Of a DNA stretch of 59,372 bases, positions 10,441-23,174 are shown one piece after another. Location: NCBI GenBank assembly GCA_000827325.1, contig KN832906.1:60787-120158 (forward strand), in the 5' to 3' direction. The DNA comes from Oidiodendron maius Zn (lineage: Eukaryota; Ascomycota; Leotiomycetes; Myxotrichaceae). Below the pieces are notes generated by a model. That model was not told the origin of the DNA and ran no database searches. It saw only the letters and a list, made by a program, of their open reading frames with translations. The position numbers and the translations under genes were made by a program. The stretch's first letter is position 1; each line of letters opens with the position of its first letter.

Positions 10441-12334
10441 GGGTCTGAGACATATATGGGTGTGACCTGAACGAAGTAAAAAGGGCTTCCAGACAATAAT
10501 ATTCTTTATATCCTTGCTAACGAGAGCATGCCAAAGGATAATATATGGAGACGAAGGGATAGCAGGAGAGGATTTATGGCGTATATGGGGACTCGGATAG
10601 AAGCGATGAGGTGGGACAAGTGTAGCTTTAAATATATCTTCAAATTTCTAGTTATTAGACGAAAAGATCATTCTTGATTGTAACCCTCAGCTTCTTGAGG
10701 GTCATCATTTCCTCGGCATGAATTATGGAGACAATAATTTGCTGGCGCAGGGGTCAAGAGTGTGGTGCAGAGCAGTAAAGGAGCAGGGTGTGGATTTAGA
10801 AAAAGTGGTTAACTGGCACCTAAAAACAGCCACGAAAGTGGTCGTTTTCGGCACCTCACTAACTGTCTTACCGTGTAAAGAAGTTATTTTTGTAATTATA
10901 GATAGAGATAAAGGTTAAGGTAGAGGAAGGTAACTAAGTAATCTAAGCAGATAGTAAAACAAGGGTAAGTAGTATATAGGTAAGGTAACACTAGCTAACT
11001 GTATTAGAAGCGAATATAAAGTCTTGAACTGAGGCAATATAGGTGCACAGGTCGTAGTTTAGAATCAAGGTGAAACTCAGTTATATTGACTATTGAGTGA
11101 TGCAGAGTTGACTGAAGTAAGAAGAGATTTAGGAGAACTAGAGCCTTTTATGCTCAATACTATACACTCAATTGAGTCACCAAATAGGCTCCTACCTGGT
11201 TACCTTATAGGCACCGGTAGGCAGCCTAATAGGCAGATGTATAGTATGTGTAAATGTGCCTGAAGCCCTAGGACCTAGTCAATATAAAGGAATGTTATCT
11301 AAGATTATATAAGTAAATTATGATTTGAAACTTGGTGCTACTATTTTGACTTACCAATAAATGTATTCATTATATAGGCTGTTAAGGAGACTACCATTCT
11401 ATATCATCGACCAGCCAGATCGGACAGTACTCTAACGAAGGGGCGTACAGCAGCAAGGGCGAGGAGATTTGCTAAAATAACCCAAACCCGTAGATCAGCA
11501 TCTGCGATCGCCATAGATATATGGTGGGATGCCGCCTATGTCTAGATATGTTAAATTGGCGAGCGATCGACTGGAGGGAACTGAAGTTACTAAATAAATA
11601 TAGTGGAATTTGCGACCCTGTCTACAGGAAGACTATAGTAACTAGTGGCATCGCCTTTCAGAAACTCACGTGTCACCCTTTAGCAGATGTATTTCACGAT
11701 AGGCACAAGTTAGAGAAATTAGTTCTCCATATCGTCTAATTTATACGAGTCCGAAGGAGAGATGAAAGAACTCGTATCGCCTTTTAGGGTTAGCTTGATA
11801 TCGACAGAGCCGGTAATATTAGAGTGCTTATGGCCACTGCTCACTTCGGACACTCGGCCGCTGTCTTGCCCAGCATCTCTTGTAACGAAATCTAGTCACC
11901 TACGCGTCATGCAAAGAAGGACCGAGATATGTAATTGTCTGCTGCCACCTTCAGGCAAGCCATCCAATGTTACTATAACAGGAACGAGAGTCCATGAGAG
12001 TAAAGATAACGTACTAACCTAGTACAGCACAAATATTGGGTGTTGGGCGAATTCTAAATTGAGCTTTGACCTAAACCCAACCCGGCTCATTCCGCGATTC
12101 ATTTCGTCATATTCACGTTTTCCGCACTGGGGTTCTTCTTGATCGCGCAGGTGCAGATCTCACTAAGCACTAACTCTAACTTGGGTGGCTGTCAGACGGA
12201 CATTCAGGTGGCGGCAGTTTCATATTCAAAGGCTATCTCAGAAGCAAGCTGTTTGTTCTCCTACCTCGCGCATTCTACCAAGGCAAGAATTGGCCGTCGC
12301 AAATACCCCTATCTTCGTACAAGCAGCTACCAGA
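10441..12334. other. Gene-poor stretch upstream of the first Zn2Cys6 regulator
   Basis: No gene I can support. It holds the possible LTR at about 10990-11290 and several short open frames lacking recognisable domains. The 200 bases before 12335 are the likely promoter of the regulator. Confidence 0.4.
10990..11290. repeat. Possible solo LTR of a Ty1/copia-like element
   Basis: A non-coding block containing GTTACCTTATAGGCACCGG and an inverted ACTCAATTGAGT core. Its style resembles LTRs I remember from fungal copia elements. No second copy, primer-binding site or internal coding region is visible, so this is a weak call. Confidence 0.25.
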
Positions 12335-14005
12335 ATGGTTGGGGTGGCTGGTCGAAGCAGAGGCTGCAAGACGTGTCGCCAAGCTCGAGTTAAATGTGGT
12401 AGGCTCCCTTGTATGCGCCATGAATCTTTGATCGCTCTAATCGTAACAGATGATGCATATCCCATATGCAAGCGCTGCAGTAGACTAAAGCTTACATGTA
12501 GTGGACGCAATCCATATCCAGTATTTGTCGATGGCCTTTCGCACCTCCAAATCCGGGCCGAGGATGACGATAACTGTCTGCCCAGCCAACAGGGCGATGT
12601 CCCACGCGGCATATGCCGCACGCCAATCGCAACCATTAGAAGACCCCCGACCGCGAACTATAATGAAATCTTTTTGTCGCACCTCGTAAAGAATTTGCTC
12701 TCAGAGAAAGGAATTGGTGACCAGTCATCACGTATCACAGATTGGGTCGTGGCTACGACCCAATCTAACCTCCAAACCCCCACATCACAGCTGGCAGTAG
12801 GTGCATTTGCCGCTGGGTACTATGGCAAGAGGCTATCTGATCACGCGGCCATGAATCAAGGATCTCTACTCTACGTGCGAGCTCTCCGCGAGATCCAACG
12901 TGACCTCCGTCACCCAGAACGAGTCGTCGAGACGATGACTCTGGCCAGCTCGTTGTTTCTTGCGGGATACGAGATCACAACATTTGACAATACTTCTGGA
13001 TGGCTAACACACTTTCTGGGCATTGGACAACTTGTATGGTTCTTTGGATACCTATCTCACTTGCACGCAACTAACCAGACATTTAGGTGAAGTTTAGAGG
13101 CCCTCACCGACACCAGACTGGTATAGATAGAGATTTGTTCCTGGCAGTACGTAGCAGTGTTGTACGTATTATATTTCTGTGTCCACCACCGAATGTTAAC
13201 TTTCTAGGCGCTTGCATACTTAGTGAGGAAAAAACGTTGCTTTCTCGAGGAATTTGCCTGGAAGATAATACCTTGGGCCGCTAATCCAGGCCTAAAGAAT
13301 AGCACAGACTATCTCTTTGATATCTTCTGCGATTTACCGAGTATAATGGAGGATATAAATATATTACAAGGATCGCCTGTGGCGTCTGATTATAGCACTA
13401 CACCTCTGTGGAAGGCTCTGGGTGACCGAATCATGACTTGCTTACAGAGTCTTTATCAGTGGCGTGTAGAATGGCAAGAAAAATTTCCAGAGACATATTA
13501 CCCGGTTGGATTAGATAGGCTAAGGGACATGAAGGCGGCTCAGCTCGAGTCGTACCCATTTTCAATAGCCATATTCTTTACAGAACCGATCCGCGCCACC
13601 GAGATCTGCCTGTATAACTGCATGCAGATCCTCCTTTTTCGAGCCTTGGACAGGATCCCACGATCTGTGGTGCCAAAAATGACACCAAGTTCATTATATC
13701 CCCGCGGCATCATCCATATGGTAAACCCAAGCCTCCTGTTATCACCTGGAGAAGGATCGATCGAAACCTTCACATCTGAGATATGCAGGATGGTGTATTT
13801 TCAGCTGCTTAGCTACCCAGGCAGTAGTGGCGCAATGCAATTGATGTTCCCGCTGCAGGTGGCTTCTCGAAATGTTCACCCTGAATCGCGCACATCCAAA
13901 TGGTTAACAGGAATTATCGCGCTGGTTGCTGATGGGTATGGTCTTGGCGCAGTGAAGTTTGCCGATAAAATATTTGCAGATACAGATTCTTTTATAGTTG
14001 TATAA
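12335..14005 (+). CDS. Zn2Cys6 fungal transcription factor
   Basis: Four exons (12335-12398, 12450-13033, 13087-13161, 13208-14005) give 506 residues. The first intron falls inside the zinc cluster and splicing restores it: cysteines at residues 11, 14, 21, 28, 31 and 38 (C-x2-C-x6-C-x6-C-x2-C-x6-C). The rest matches the Fungal_trans_2/DUF3468-type regulatory domain, with the GWLTHFLGIGQLV motif. ATG 12335 is chosen because it lies ten residues before the first cysteine; the frame stays open upstream to 12185. Introns of 51, 53 and 46 bases have GTAGGC, GTATGG and GTACGT donors. It probably binds CGG-containing DNA. No cluster partner is adjacent, so its target is unknown. Confidence 0.85.
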
Positions 14006-14456
14006 GCCGTTTTCGGCTCCTAACCTAAGTTAGGCCTACTTTAACATAACTTCAAGTTGTATAATGAATTGTGATGCTTATAATTCCAGGCAAGCAGGAG
14101 ATGATATACATATGGAGTGAAAATAAGAGCATTTAAAAGAATACTCTGTTTCGATTACATCATTGATATATGGGGGTTAATAGAATAAGAACCAGTGTAA
14201 TATCCACTAAAAATTCGGAAAGCTATGTGGTGAAATCTCAGAGTGGAGGTTTGTCGTTAACAGTAAGTTCTGCTCTGACCAGAAAATCTTAAAATGCTCA
14301 AGTGTAGTAAGAGGAACAGTTTGAAGAGATGGTATGAGCTTGAAGGACAGTCAATCTTCAAAGTAACTAAAGTATATATAGATACATACTCTAGCAAGGG
14401 GTACCAACAAAATTCTTTGTGGGCGAGCAACTAGCAGTCTATCCTCATATCCAGTA
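14006..14456. other. Convergent intergenic gap
   Basis: Lies between the 3' ends of the regulator at 12335-14005 and the coiled-coil gene at 14457-15914. A and T-rich 3' flanks; no gene or repeat seen. Confidence 0.5.
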
Positions 14457-15914
14457 CTACATCTCGTCAATATCGTCTTCGCTACTCCAGTCAACATTGG
14501 GAGTGATGACGAGCCAAAAAAGCTTCCGCTTAGTTTTCACTTCTTTTTTAGATATTTTCTGCACCTCTTTCTTCAGGTCATTTTCTTTGTCCGCCATCTT
14601 CTCTCTCTTTCGTTGCTCTGCTTTCTGTAGTTTTTTCTCTAGGTCGTTAATCTCTGTCTCCAAATTCGCTTGCGCCTTCGAGTGCCGTGTGCTGTTGTGA
14701 CCACGATCCCACTCCCTTCCAAGCATAATCTTGTGATCGTCCAACTTTCGCAGAATGCTATCGATTTCTTGATTGCTTTCCCTCTCAACCTTATTTATTG
14801 CGAGTTGCTTCTCCACGGTCATTTTGTTTGTCTTGTCTTGTTCCTTCTTGAGCTCCTTTAGTTGTTTCTTCTCTGTTCTTCGCACTTGGGAATCACCCAG
14901 TTGCTTCATCCAGCCCCGATTGTCTTGATCTAATGGTGCTGAGATCCTAGCGTCAAATATAAGGGGCATGATATAGTCTCCAAGCTCTTTCATTCGATTG
15001 TCAAACAGATCTACTCCGGATTCCGAGTCCACCCCCGAAGTCCCCACGATCCGTGATAAATCGCCTTGCATTATATCCTTCTTCGGGAATCTGATATACT
15101 CTAACATCTTTTCAGTTTTGAAGATCTGCACTCTTAAGCCTCGAGGTCCAAACAAAGTCTCGTTTGCGTACTTTAGATATTGCTTCGTTCGGACATGGGA
15201 CACACCGGCAGCGCCTACGTTGGCTGCAAGCCCAACTCCATTGCTAACCAGCTGAGCAGTGTGCAAGGGGATAAACCCTACTAGACCGGCAATCCCACTA
15301 GCAGCCTGAAGCACAGAATTGGCGACAAAGGCTTCGTTGAGATCGTCGATAAAGGTTAGAATATCCTCACGTTTAAGGCCTGCTAATCGAACTAAGTCTG
15401 GCGCATAGGCACGAGCAAAAGGGCTAAGAATAGATGAACCGAACTTCTTGCTTAGTTCTATATAAATTAGTCCTGAACTTGTCTTTTCGGAAAGGTGACA
15501 GAATCAAACAATTCGACGTACGGGGGAGTGAAACCTACGCGGAATGACACATGCTTTCATTTCATGCGGCAAAGGAGCAGCCCGGGGTTGCGGATGATGT
15601 ACAATAGCATCCTGACGATTGCCTGCGGCTTGAGATGCTTCGTAAGATGGCGGGTAAGGTTGGTTGTTGATTGGGTAGATAGAGGAATCGAAGCTATCTC
15701 TTTGAACCGACGAACACAATGGAGAACGGCGGTGATTATCGGCATAAAACTGCCCTTCAACATCTCCCATGAATCTCCCGGGTCCCGGGTGCGGAAAATT
15801 GTTATTGGAGTCGTAGTACTGCTCCTTTTGCCAACTACGCTCTGGATGATTGTGGACGTAGCTGCTCGACTGGTAGTGCCAGTCATCGCTGGATGGATAT
15901 GGCGGCTGGCTCAT
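14457..15914 (-). CDS. Fungal conserved protein with low-complexity N-terminus and long coiled coil
   Basis: Two exons on the minus strand (15914-15522 and 15446-14457) encode 460 residues. The first 110 residues are rich in Pro, Tyr, Ser and Gln. The middle carries the conserved block LNEAFVANSVLQAASGIAG followed by a Gly/Ala-rich hydrophobic stretch (possible membrane contact) and FGPRGLRVQIFKTEKM. From about residue 275 a charged coiled coil of Lys/Glu/Gln runs nearly to the end. This domain order matches a widespread uncharacterised family in Aspergillus and Penicillium. The 75-base intron uses GTACGT; the acceptor at 15447 keeps the frame, although nearer AGs exist. An in-frame ATG at 15980 would add 22 residues. 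Function unknown. Confidence 0.75.
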
Positions 15915-16815
15915 ATTGCAGCTCGCAGACACAACAATGACTGTTGAAGGCAAATATTCCTTTGCTATTAGCGCTCTCACATCCGGGAGATATATATGTG
16001 TATCCTCGGCAGTACTTGCGGGATATTGGCATGGGGGGCTGTTATGGTGACGCTCTGGCCGCGGTGGAAGCTGATTTGTGTGGCGGATTCGCCAGAGCTG
16101 CGCCCTGGCGGCTCGCGCATTGAGCTTGATCTAGAATAGCGTCTGCTCATACTTTCATGAAACAAACATCAGCATGAGATGGTTGGGCATTATTGAAGTA
16201 CCGGAGTACAATGCATGTAGATATCTTCTAGCTCAATGTACTACCTAGTACCAATATTTATCGATGATAAGGTCGCATCTAGGTTACAAATTAAATCCTT
16301 CATTTGCAGCTTCGATGCGATCTTCAAGAGGGGATATCTAATTTTGTATTATCGTTCAGGCTATTCGGAGGCTCAAATACTTCTATAATGGGGTACTAAT
16401 GCGGCGAACGTTAATGAAATCCATATATCTTGCGCACGCCATTGCAGCCGGATACGTGTCAGTGGCCGAGAGCGCCCAGTAAAAGAGATGTTGATTGATC
16501 GAGTCTAGCCATGCCGTCGATCAATTCTTTCCGTAACGGTCGCGAAATCAGCCAAAATGGGTTCAGTAATACTAGAGGGTTATGTGGGCTGACTGGATTT
16601 GAAGGCGAAGTAAATTCCCGGACAGGTGGGTGCCTATTTCCCGCCAGGGTATCCTATTAGAGAGGATTGAGCCATGCGTATACAAAAACCCTCATCCTCC
16701 AAGTGGGCAAACATTTTGTATTTAAACTTCCATCTCTGTCCTTTCAGTCAATCAACTTAGAATATTGCGCATATTCGTCGTGCTTGGCATTTATACCAAT
16801 CCCCTTTCATTCAGT
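15915..16815. other. Divergent promoter region
   Basis: About 900 bases between the divergent starts of the coiled-coil gene and the DUF7702 gene. No gene, repeat or convincing binding site seen. Confidence 0.5.
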
Positions 16816-17807
16816 ATGCTCGATAGTCATGGAAAACTCGCACTTGCTGAAGTGGTCATTTACGTTCCTGTCGGATTACTTTGCATATTCAATAACGTTA
16901 GACATGGATTTCAAAAGGCCGCAGGATGGATCTACTTAACTATTTTTGCTATAAGTACGATCACTTGTCGGTCTCGTCTCTCTCAGTTGAACTGCTATAC
17001 TGACTCTAGATTTGGCACTAGTTAAGATTGCTGCTTCTATTATGACCATTCAAATCGAGCAGGGGAAAGACGCAAACCTCGCCACTACTGCAGCCATTTT
17101 AAGTTCAGTCGCACTGTCGCCGTTGCTAAGCGCGACGCTTAGTTTTATGAACGTTGGGTATATTCTACCTCCGAATTTAGAAGGCCTATCTTAACTGACT
17201 GTGAAAAGGCTTCAGGATACCCATTCTTTCGTGAGACATGTGTCTACCGTGTTGAAACCACTTCATTTACTTATTATCGTTGGTCTGGCGCTGAGTGTCA
17301 TTGGTGGAATCAATAGAACCAAAACAACACAGAGTGCCTTAGATGATGGGGCCAAAGAAGTTCAAGTCGCGGTGATAATATTTGCTCTGGTTTGGATCTT
17401 CTTGGTTATCGCATGCCTGGTTTATTTGTCAAATCTTAGCAGCCTTCGACGATATGCTAGAAAGGTACGTAAAATACTTAGCTGCTTGATAGAGCTATTG
17501 GGAAGTAGCTGATTATCCTCCGTAGCTCGTCATATCAGTTGGCCTTGCATTGCCAGTCATTGTCGTCCGCGTCATTTATTCTCTGCTTAATGCCGTTAAT
17601 CTTGACACCAGTAAATCTGGAGACCATACTGGACAGTATAACCCAATAACTGGTAGCTGGATACTCTACTTGGCGCTAGGTCTCTGCCCGGAAGTAGTAG
17701 TCGTGAGTCTATATACTCTTGCCGGAAGTTTTAGCTCGCACAACACCAAAGATAAGCCTGATTACCATGAGATGAACCCTCATGCACCTCAATTGGACTA
17801 CAACTAG
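16816..17807 (+). CDS. DUF7702 integral membrane protein
   Basis: Four exons (16816-16954, 17010-17157, 17209-17464, 17526-17807) give 274 residues. It begins LALAEVVIYVPVGLLCIFNNVRHGF and then shows about seven hydrophobic segments, including LHLLIIVGLALSVIGG, VAVIIFALVWIFLVIACLVYL and LVISVGLALPVIVVRVIYSLL. The RHGF motif after the first segment and the RxIYS motif near the sixth are typical of the fungal DUF7702 family (seven transmembrane, unknown function, often beside metabolic clusters). The three introns are 55, 51 and 61 bases, all GT..AG, and each restores frame. ATG 16816 gives the family-typical short N-terminus; an upstream in-frame ATG at 16765 would add 17 residues. The C-terminus is hydrophilic, probably cytosolic. 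Confidence 0.8.
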
Positions 17808-19698
17808 ATTCATAGACGGCGTAGCATTAGATTGAGCTTTTATATTGAATGAATGATTAAGGCTTATCTATAGGTATGCCTTTGGCTTAATTCTCGTATG
17901 AATTCTATTTTGTTATTTTTCTGTGGGATCTACCTTGCAAGAAAATAGCCCGCTCCTAAAGAGATAGAAGTTCCAATTATAGCAACTTGAATTTGAATGC
18001 TTTTGACGATTTGTTGTCGAGCAAATCCCTCAACAATGGCATTGCGCCAGGTGAGTGCTTCTTCAGCGATAAGGAAGGCACTATGCTTGATGTTGCTAGA
18101 GTTGTTGAAAGTGTAAATGTGGGATCAAACCCTACATTACTAGTCTTCCGAGAAAAATCTGCGCGAAGACATATATTTTGACCACGTGTGACGCCGAAAT
18201 CCGAACCTGCAATAGAGTTCATGGAGAATATGCTCGGCTTCACTCGAGAATGGGATCTCTAATTACCTGCTGTGAACCTGCGATGGTTGAATTCTACCGC
18301 CACAGCTGTTCTTCCAAACAACCTACTTCAAACAATCAAGCAAGCTCATTATCTGCTTCGAGCTCTAGAACCTTTGGACATTTGGATCCTCACCTCTCGA
18401 CGTTGCAGTATTACCAATGATTCTGATTGATTTCAAGCCAATGATAACACTTCAGTCTAGCTCTGTGAGAAATGCAACTCAACCTGGAACAATCACATAC
18501 GTGGATGGAACGGCTGGTTTAATCCAGTCTTGAAACTCTTACGCCAAAGAACTTCATCGTTACCATTGCGTCCAGATAGTGCCAAAGAAGGATTATATCG
18601 GATCTAGTGCTAAGAAATGAATAATAGAAAGAAGAATAGGTCGTAAGAGTCCTAGTGAAGGGAGAGAGATCGAATAGATGTGCTCTTGGGAATGCAGGGA
18701 CTATGCGGCTAAGGGCCCAGCGATTTTCGTGGCGTTTTGTCAAAGCCCCTTGGTATCCAGTAAACAGGGCTGGTCTTATCTTTGCTGCAATATCCTAATC
18801 GCGAGGGGAACCTATTATGAATGAATGATTGAATGACCTCGAAGCTTAAACTCTAATATCGTAACCTGACTACTCATGGACGGCCCGCCCGCTGGAGCTG
18901 AGTGGCTATTTAACGAGGAAAGGCAACATTGGTGGTTTGGGTTAGAATTAATTTGCGGCTAAATGAGGCGATGAAGGTGGGGTCCTGAAAAGGAGGCGTT
19001 CAATAGGGAAAGAAAACGATGAAAATCTCGATCCACCCCACGGTCTAGTCCCTTTGAAAGAGATTAGCCCTATATCAACCAGCAGGGCTACGCACATTGG
19101 ACGTCAAACTTGCCGTGCCGCACTTCCCAGCCCAGCTGTCAGCGTGTCGTGCATGTGCAGCGCGATTGCAGATCTCCACGAAATTTTTCTCCTACCCCTG
19201 AGTCTGTTATAAATGGGTATGCAAGGCCCTAACTCGGATCTATATAACTAAGGCATTCTCAAGAACAGTCCTATAACAGCTCTATTAATAGTAGAGTCTA
19301 GACTTTATTAGGATAATATATCTAGTAAAGGAGTATAGATAATAGATTATAAAAGTTTTTTAATTATATAGACTATATATTAATTCTATTACTACTACTA
19401 TCTTACTAAAAAAATTATAATTACTAAAAAATAAGTAATAAATATAGTTAGAAGAGAAATAGACTAACCTGGGATATAATTTGAATACTAACTTTAATAG
19501 TAATGATAGAAGATAGTAATAATCTCAGCAAGTGTATAATAGCCTTATATATATCAGCTAGTATATCCAAAACCAACTCTTATAGCTGGTTTAACTAATA
19601 TAGTACCAAGCATTGAGCGTAAATTTATAACCCGGACACAATTACTGGCGTCAACGTCATGCAAGGCACGAAGCATAATTGTATCCATCCTTTGATCG
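17808..19698. other. Gene-poor gap with an AT-rich patch
   Basis: Plus-strand 17985-18430 reads like decayed coding sequence in two frames with stops; family not recognised. 19260-19560 is AT-rich and TA-rich in the style of RIP-mutated repeats. No intact gene seen. Confidence 0.4.
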
Positions 19699-20097
19699 CT
19701 ATTGTGGCTTCACCACTGCTTCGAGACCAGTCAGTGCAGCCCATGATAGCGGCGCTAGTCCAGGCTCATTGTTCAAATTGGTCTTTGCTCGCCTTCCAAG
19801 TAATAGTTGGACTATTGTATCTTGTCCACTCTCTGCTGCCCAGTGAAAGGCCGTTTTGTGATCATTGTCCAACAAGTCGATGTTACAAACATCTATAGTA
19901 ATTTCAACCACACCGAGATATCTTCTGTAATAGTGGCTCTTACTATCGGCCTTGCTCCATGTGGTTATGCACAAGTATAGGGCCATCAGCCAGTCCCCAG
20001 AGGATGATCTCCGAACTCTTCTCGCTCGGTTTGTACAAACCTTTGTAGGAGGACTCATCCTATTCCAACTAGAAGAACTGGCGGTCTTGGAGGTCAC
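19699..20097 (-). pseudogene. Ankyrin-repeat gene fragment
   Basis: The minus strand at about 19700-19900 reads DNDHKTAFHWAAESGQ, then IVQLLLGRRAK and GLAPLSWAALTGLEAVV. This is roughly one and a half ankyrin repeats with the TALHxAAxxG signature (here TAFHWAAESG). The frame upstream to 20097 is open but shows no repeat pattern, and traces of coding style continue in another frame (20112-20294). No start, no further repeats and no splice solution were found, so I call it a relic of a larger NACHT/ankyrin-type gene. Confidence 0.55.
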
Positions 20098-20583
20098 TCC
20101 ATGCGTCTTGATTAGTAAATGGCAAGAAAGGAGGCACTACAATTCTTGTTTGCCCACTGGCGATCACCAACGGGACTCTTCAACAGACGGCCGTATGTGG
20201 TGTTTGCCGAGTAAATTCCTCCTGGCAGTTGAGAAGGAGGCAACTGCCCGTGTTCCTTGACAATGCTCGAGTTTTTTAAGCGGGGCAGTATCACGATAAC
20301 AAGGCTAATTATTATCGTGATAGTGGGGTAGTGCGGTGGTGGGTGGCCAGCGAGCCGAGAGAATTCGAGGCAGCCCGATGCGGACCTTCAGGTGCAAAGA
20401 CGTAAATGGAAAGTGTCATAAAAACATGCCCGTACTGAACTAGCGGTTCCAAGCCTTTTGCCCCCCTACGGTCCCATTGCAAATCCAGGTCTCCAGATCA
20501 GTCCTAGCCTTTCCATATTTTGACACGGAACCTTCCAAAATACAAACTATGTTTCTTGGATAAAGCATAATTCTTTGTGTGAA

Positions 20584-21570
20584 TCAGGATTCGACTACAA
20601 GAAGTTCTGGGTGTTCTGAAAAATACTTCCGCGCTAATTCTACAAGTCTCCTAGGAGCTTGCACGGAGTATTTGGCTTCCGGACTCTCCATCCAAAGATC
20701 ACAAGTCTCGCCTCTCTCCTCCGTGCTACTAATTACTGGAACTTTACCCTGAATTATACGCATAAACAATGCTTGTACCTCTGCCACTATATCCGCAGCG
20801 TCTACAGAAAAGGTAATGTGTGCACATCCAATCTTAAGTCGTAGTGCAGATATATGCTTGTTGTTTTGTTCCTCAATAAAAGCATAAAGGATGCGGAGTG
20901 AATGCATGTAGTCAACCCAGTCGCCTTCCAGCGGAAAGATGATGGGAGTTAAGACAAAAGGAGACCTGAGCTCGTAAAAAGTGTCCCCAACGTATAAATG
21001 ACGCTCGGTGCTATCGTACCATGCAAGCTCGTCAGGAGTATGTCCTGGAGTGTGAAGGATTTGAATATTTAATGAGACAGAATTATAAGTGATTGTTTCA
21101 AGGTGGTGAGCCCAGTAGGAGACTTCATACGTAGGTGTAGGGATGTTGAGATCAAGACACCCGGAGTGAGTTGGGAGATCGTCAGTAATGAACGATGGGT
21201 CATAAGAGGAGGCCAGAATCGTGGTGTCACACTTTGGTGTCGTAAAATCCGGTATCCCCAAAATGTGGTCGTTGTGGCAATGTGTGCATATTATTAGGTA
21301 TGGGAGTGTGCCGGAAGGGTTAAGTGGCTTGTCTGAGTTTGAGGATACTGGGAACGTTTCCAAGTAAGTACGAAGAGAGGTGAGTTGGATCGAGGGCGAC
21401 AATCCATGTCCACCACTTCCAGTGTCTGAAAGGAGAAGAAGTGGAGGCTCCGAAAAGACCTTGACGTATATCAGAGGTTGATCGTTGTAAAAATCTTCCT
21501 CACGGATCACAAAAGTGGTCGCATTCAATCTCGTAGTATTGAAACATGTCGTAAGTGGTCCCTTAGACAT
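20584..21570 (-). CDS. Metallo-beta-lactamase-fold hydrolase
   Basis: A 328-residue intact single-exon frame. The zinc-binding motif is THCHNDH (His97, Cys98, His99, Asp101, His102); family members usually have HxHxDH, so it is complete. Further ligands follow: His177 in LHTPGHTPDEL, Asp196 in YVGDTFYE and His251 in CAH. This is the full set for a two-metal site. Related enzymes hydrolyse thioesters, lactones or similar bonds, but the substrate cannot be told. No signal peptide. ATG 21570 gives a short, family-like N-terminus. The gene stands alone, with an ankyrin relic downstream and no obvious partner upstream. Confidence 0.85.
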   Translation of the reverse strand: MSKGPLTTCFNTTRLNATTFVIREEDFYNDQPLIYVKVFSEPPLLLLSDTGSGGHGLSPSIQLTSLRTYLETFPVSSNSDKPLNPSGTLPYLIICTHCHNDHILGIPDFTTPKCDTTILASSYDPSFITDDLPTHSGCLDLNIPTPTYEVSYWAHHLETITYNSVSLNIQILHTPGHTPDELAWYDSTERHLYVGDTFYELRSPFVLTPIIFPLEGDWVDYMHSLRILYAFIEEQNNKHISALRLKIGCAHITFSVDAADIVAEVQALFMRIIQGKVPVISSTEERGETCDLWMESPEAKYSVQAPRRLVELARKYFSEHPELLVVES

Positions 21571-23174
21571 GATGACTGGAGTGTGATCTTTCTAGACTTA
21601 GAGAACAAGTTGACTAGTAATGCTGAGAGACGAGGAGACCACTACACGGTTCTGAAACAAGATGGATGCTGAGATAGTCTTGATATATGATAGGGGGATG
21701 CGCACGATTTCATCGGGAGTGTCGACAACGCCAAAAGGATCAAACGAAACTGTGTAAAGAGAAGGAGGGAAGTTGCCTGACGCTGCAAGAAAAGCCATTT
21801 TCAAGAAGACCGTGGGATGAGTCACGCACGGGGCCTTTAGACTTGGCGAAAGGCACCACCGGGGATGCCCGACGTCTAAAAAATCACTCCAGATATTCTC
21901 CTGCTATAGCCTACTAAGTTATCCGCTGGTGCTTGGAACTGAGCGTTTCTCCCTAAGAAGATGACGGCTGTGTTGAGTAGGAACCAACTAGTTTAGCCCA
22001 TCAAATTCTGGTCAGCTTACTATTGTTCCTCGCCAGTTTCATCCAAGCCTCCTCTAGACCAAGCAATCTACACGACTTTAACTTACTGTAGAAAGAAGAT
22101 CGCATAATGCATCAGCTCCAAGAAAATGCAGCGAATATTTCATCCTGCGGTTTTAATCATCTATTCTACGATCAAATTTGATCGTCTCGGCGCTTTCGGT
22201 GGGGCAGTGCGCTAGGAGCCAGATGCAGAATCAGATAAGGATCATATATCTCGCTCTAGGCGTCTCGCAGCTTCCAATTTGACATCACCAAGTTTGGTAA
22301 TATCCAGAAATGGGGTTGGAATTCCTCTCGTGTTGTGAGAGTCGCAACTAGACGTCGATGCAATTATACCAGCGAAAAGATAAAGGCCATTATACGCCTA
22401 GCGACTCCGGGCCTTAGTAGAGAAAGAGAGGTGATGGATGTAGACGGAATCTCTTCATGATCATGATTTGTAAACATGACAAACTGAAAGGAAATAAAAT
22501 ATAAAAACCTGTACCGGCTGTGTATTTTCCCCAAACATCCCTGTTCTGGCCCGTTGTAATTTTTTCGTCTGTATAGCAGCTGGCGTACCAGCTCCAATTG
22601 ATTCTGTAGTTGAGGTAAAACCCTACTACTCTTTGTTGAATCCTGATTATTTGCTTCTGGATACTGTCACAAGTGCTTCCTCCCGTCGGCGCATGGACCC
22701 CGGCCAATTAGGAACTAACGTACATGCTTGGGTAGTCAGCGATGATCTCCTGCCACCAGCCGGCTCTGGTTGACAATCTCGAATCTGCTACTTGGTGGAT
22801 TCCCAGGAGTGTTCAGCTAGACTTCTCGCCGTCCTTGGGAGAACTGCTATCGCCATGATAAGTACTGGATCTGCCAAGAATACAATAACCCACAATAAGG
22901 TGCAGATAGCAAATTTCTGTCCCTCACTACACAAAGACTCACTATCAAGTATAAAACAATAGAACTAAAAGATAGATTTCTCTACCGCTAGCTACATTTG
23001 CCAAGTGCTAAGAGAAATCAATAAGGGATAAAGTGCGATAAGGCTTGCTATTATAACTGTCGATAATATCACATTTGTTCAGGAGCGACTTGCACTATTA
23101 TAGGACTTGAGAGCAATAACTAAGAGCATATGTCTATAGCTATAAAAGCATATATGTTATAACTGAAGACGAAA
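21571..23174. other. Gap with no supported gene
   Basis: About 1.6 kb. Only short frames without domains or consistent splice sites. No repeat or RNA gene recognised. Confidence 0.5.

Noticed and set aside
15495-15947. 150-codon plus-strand frame
   Set aside because: Antisense shadow of exon 1 of the coiled-coil gene, which has a splice-consistent continuation.
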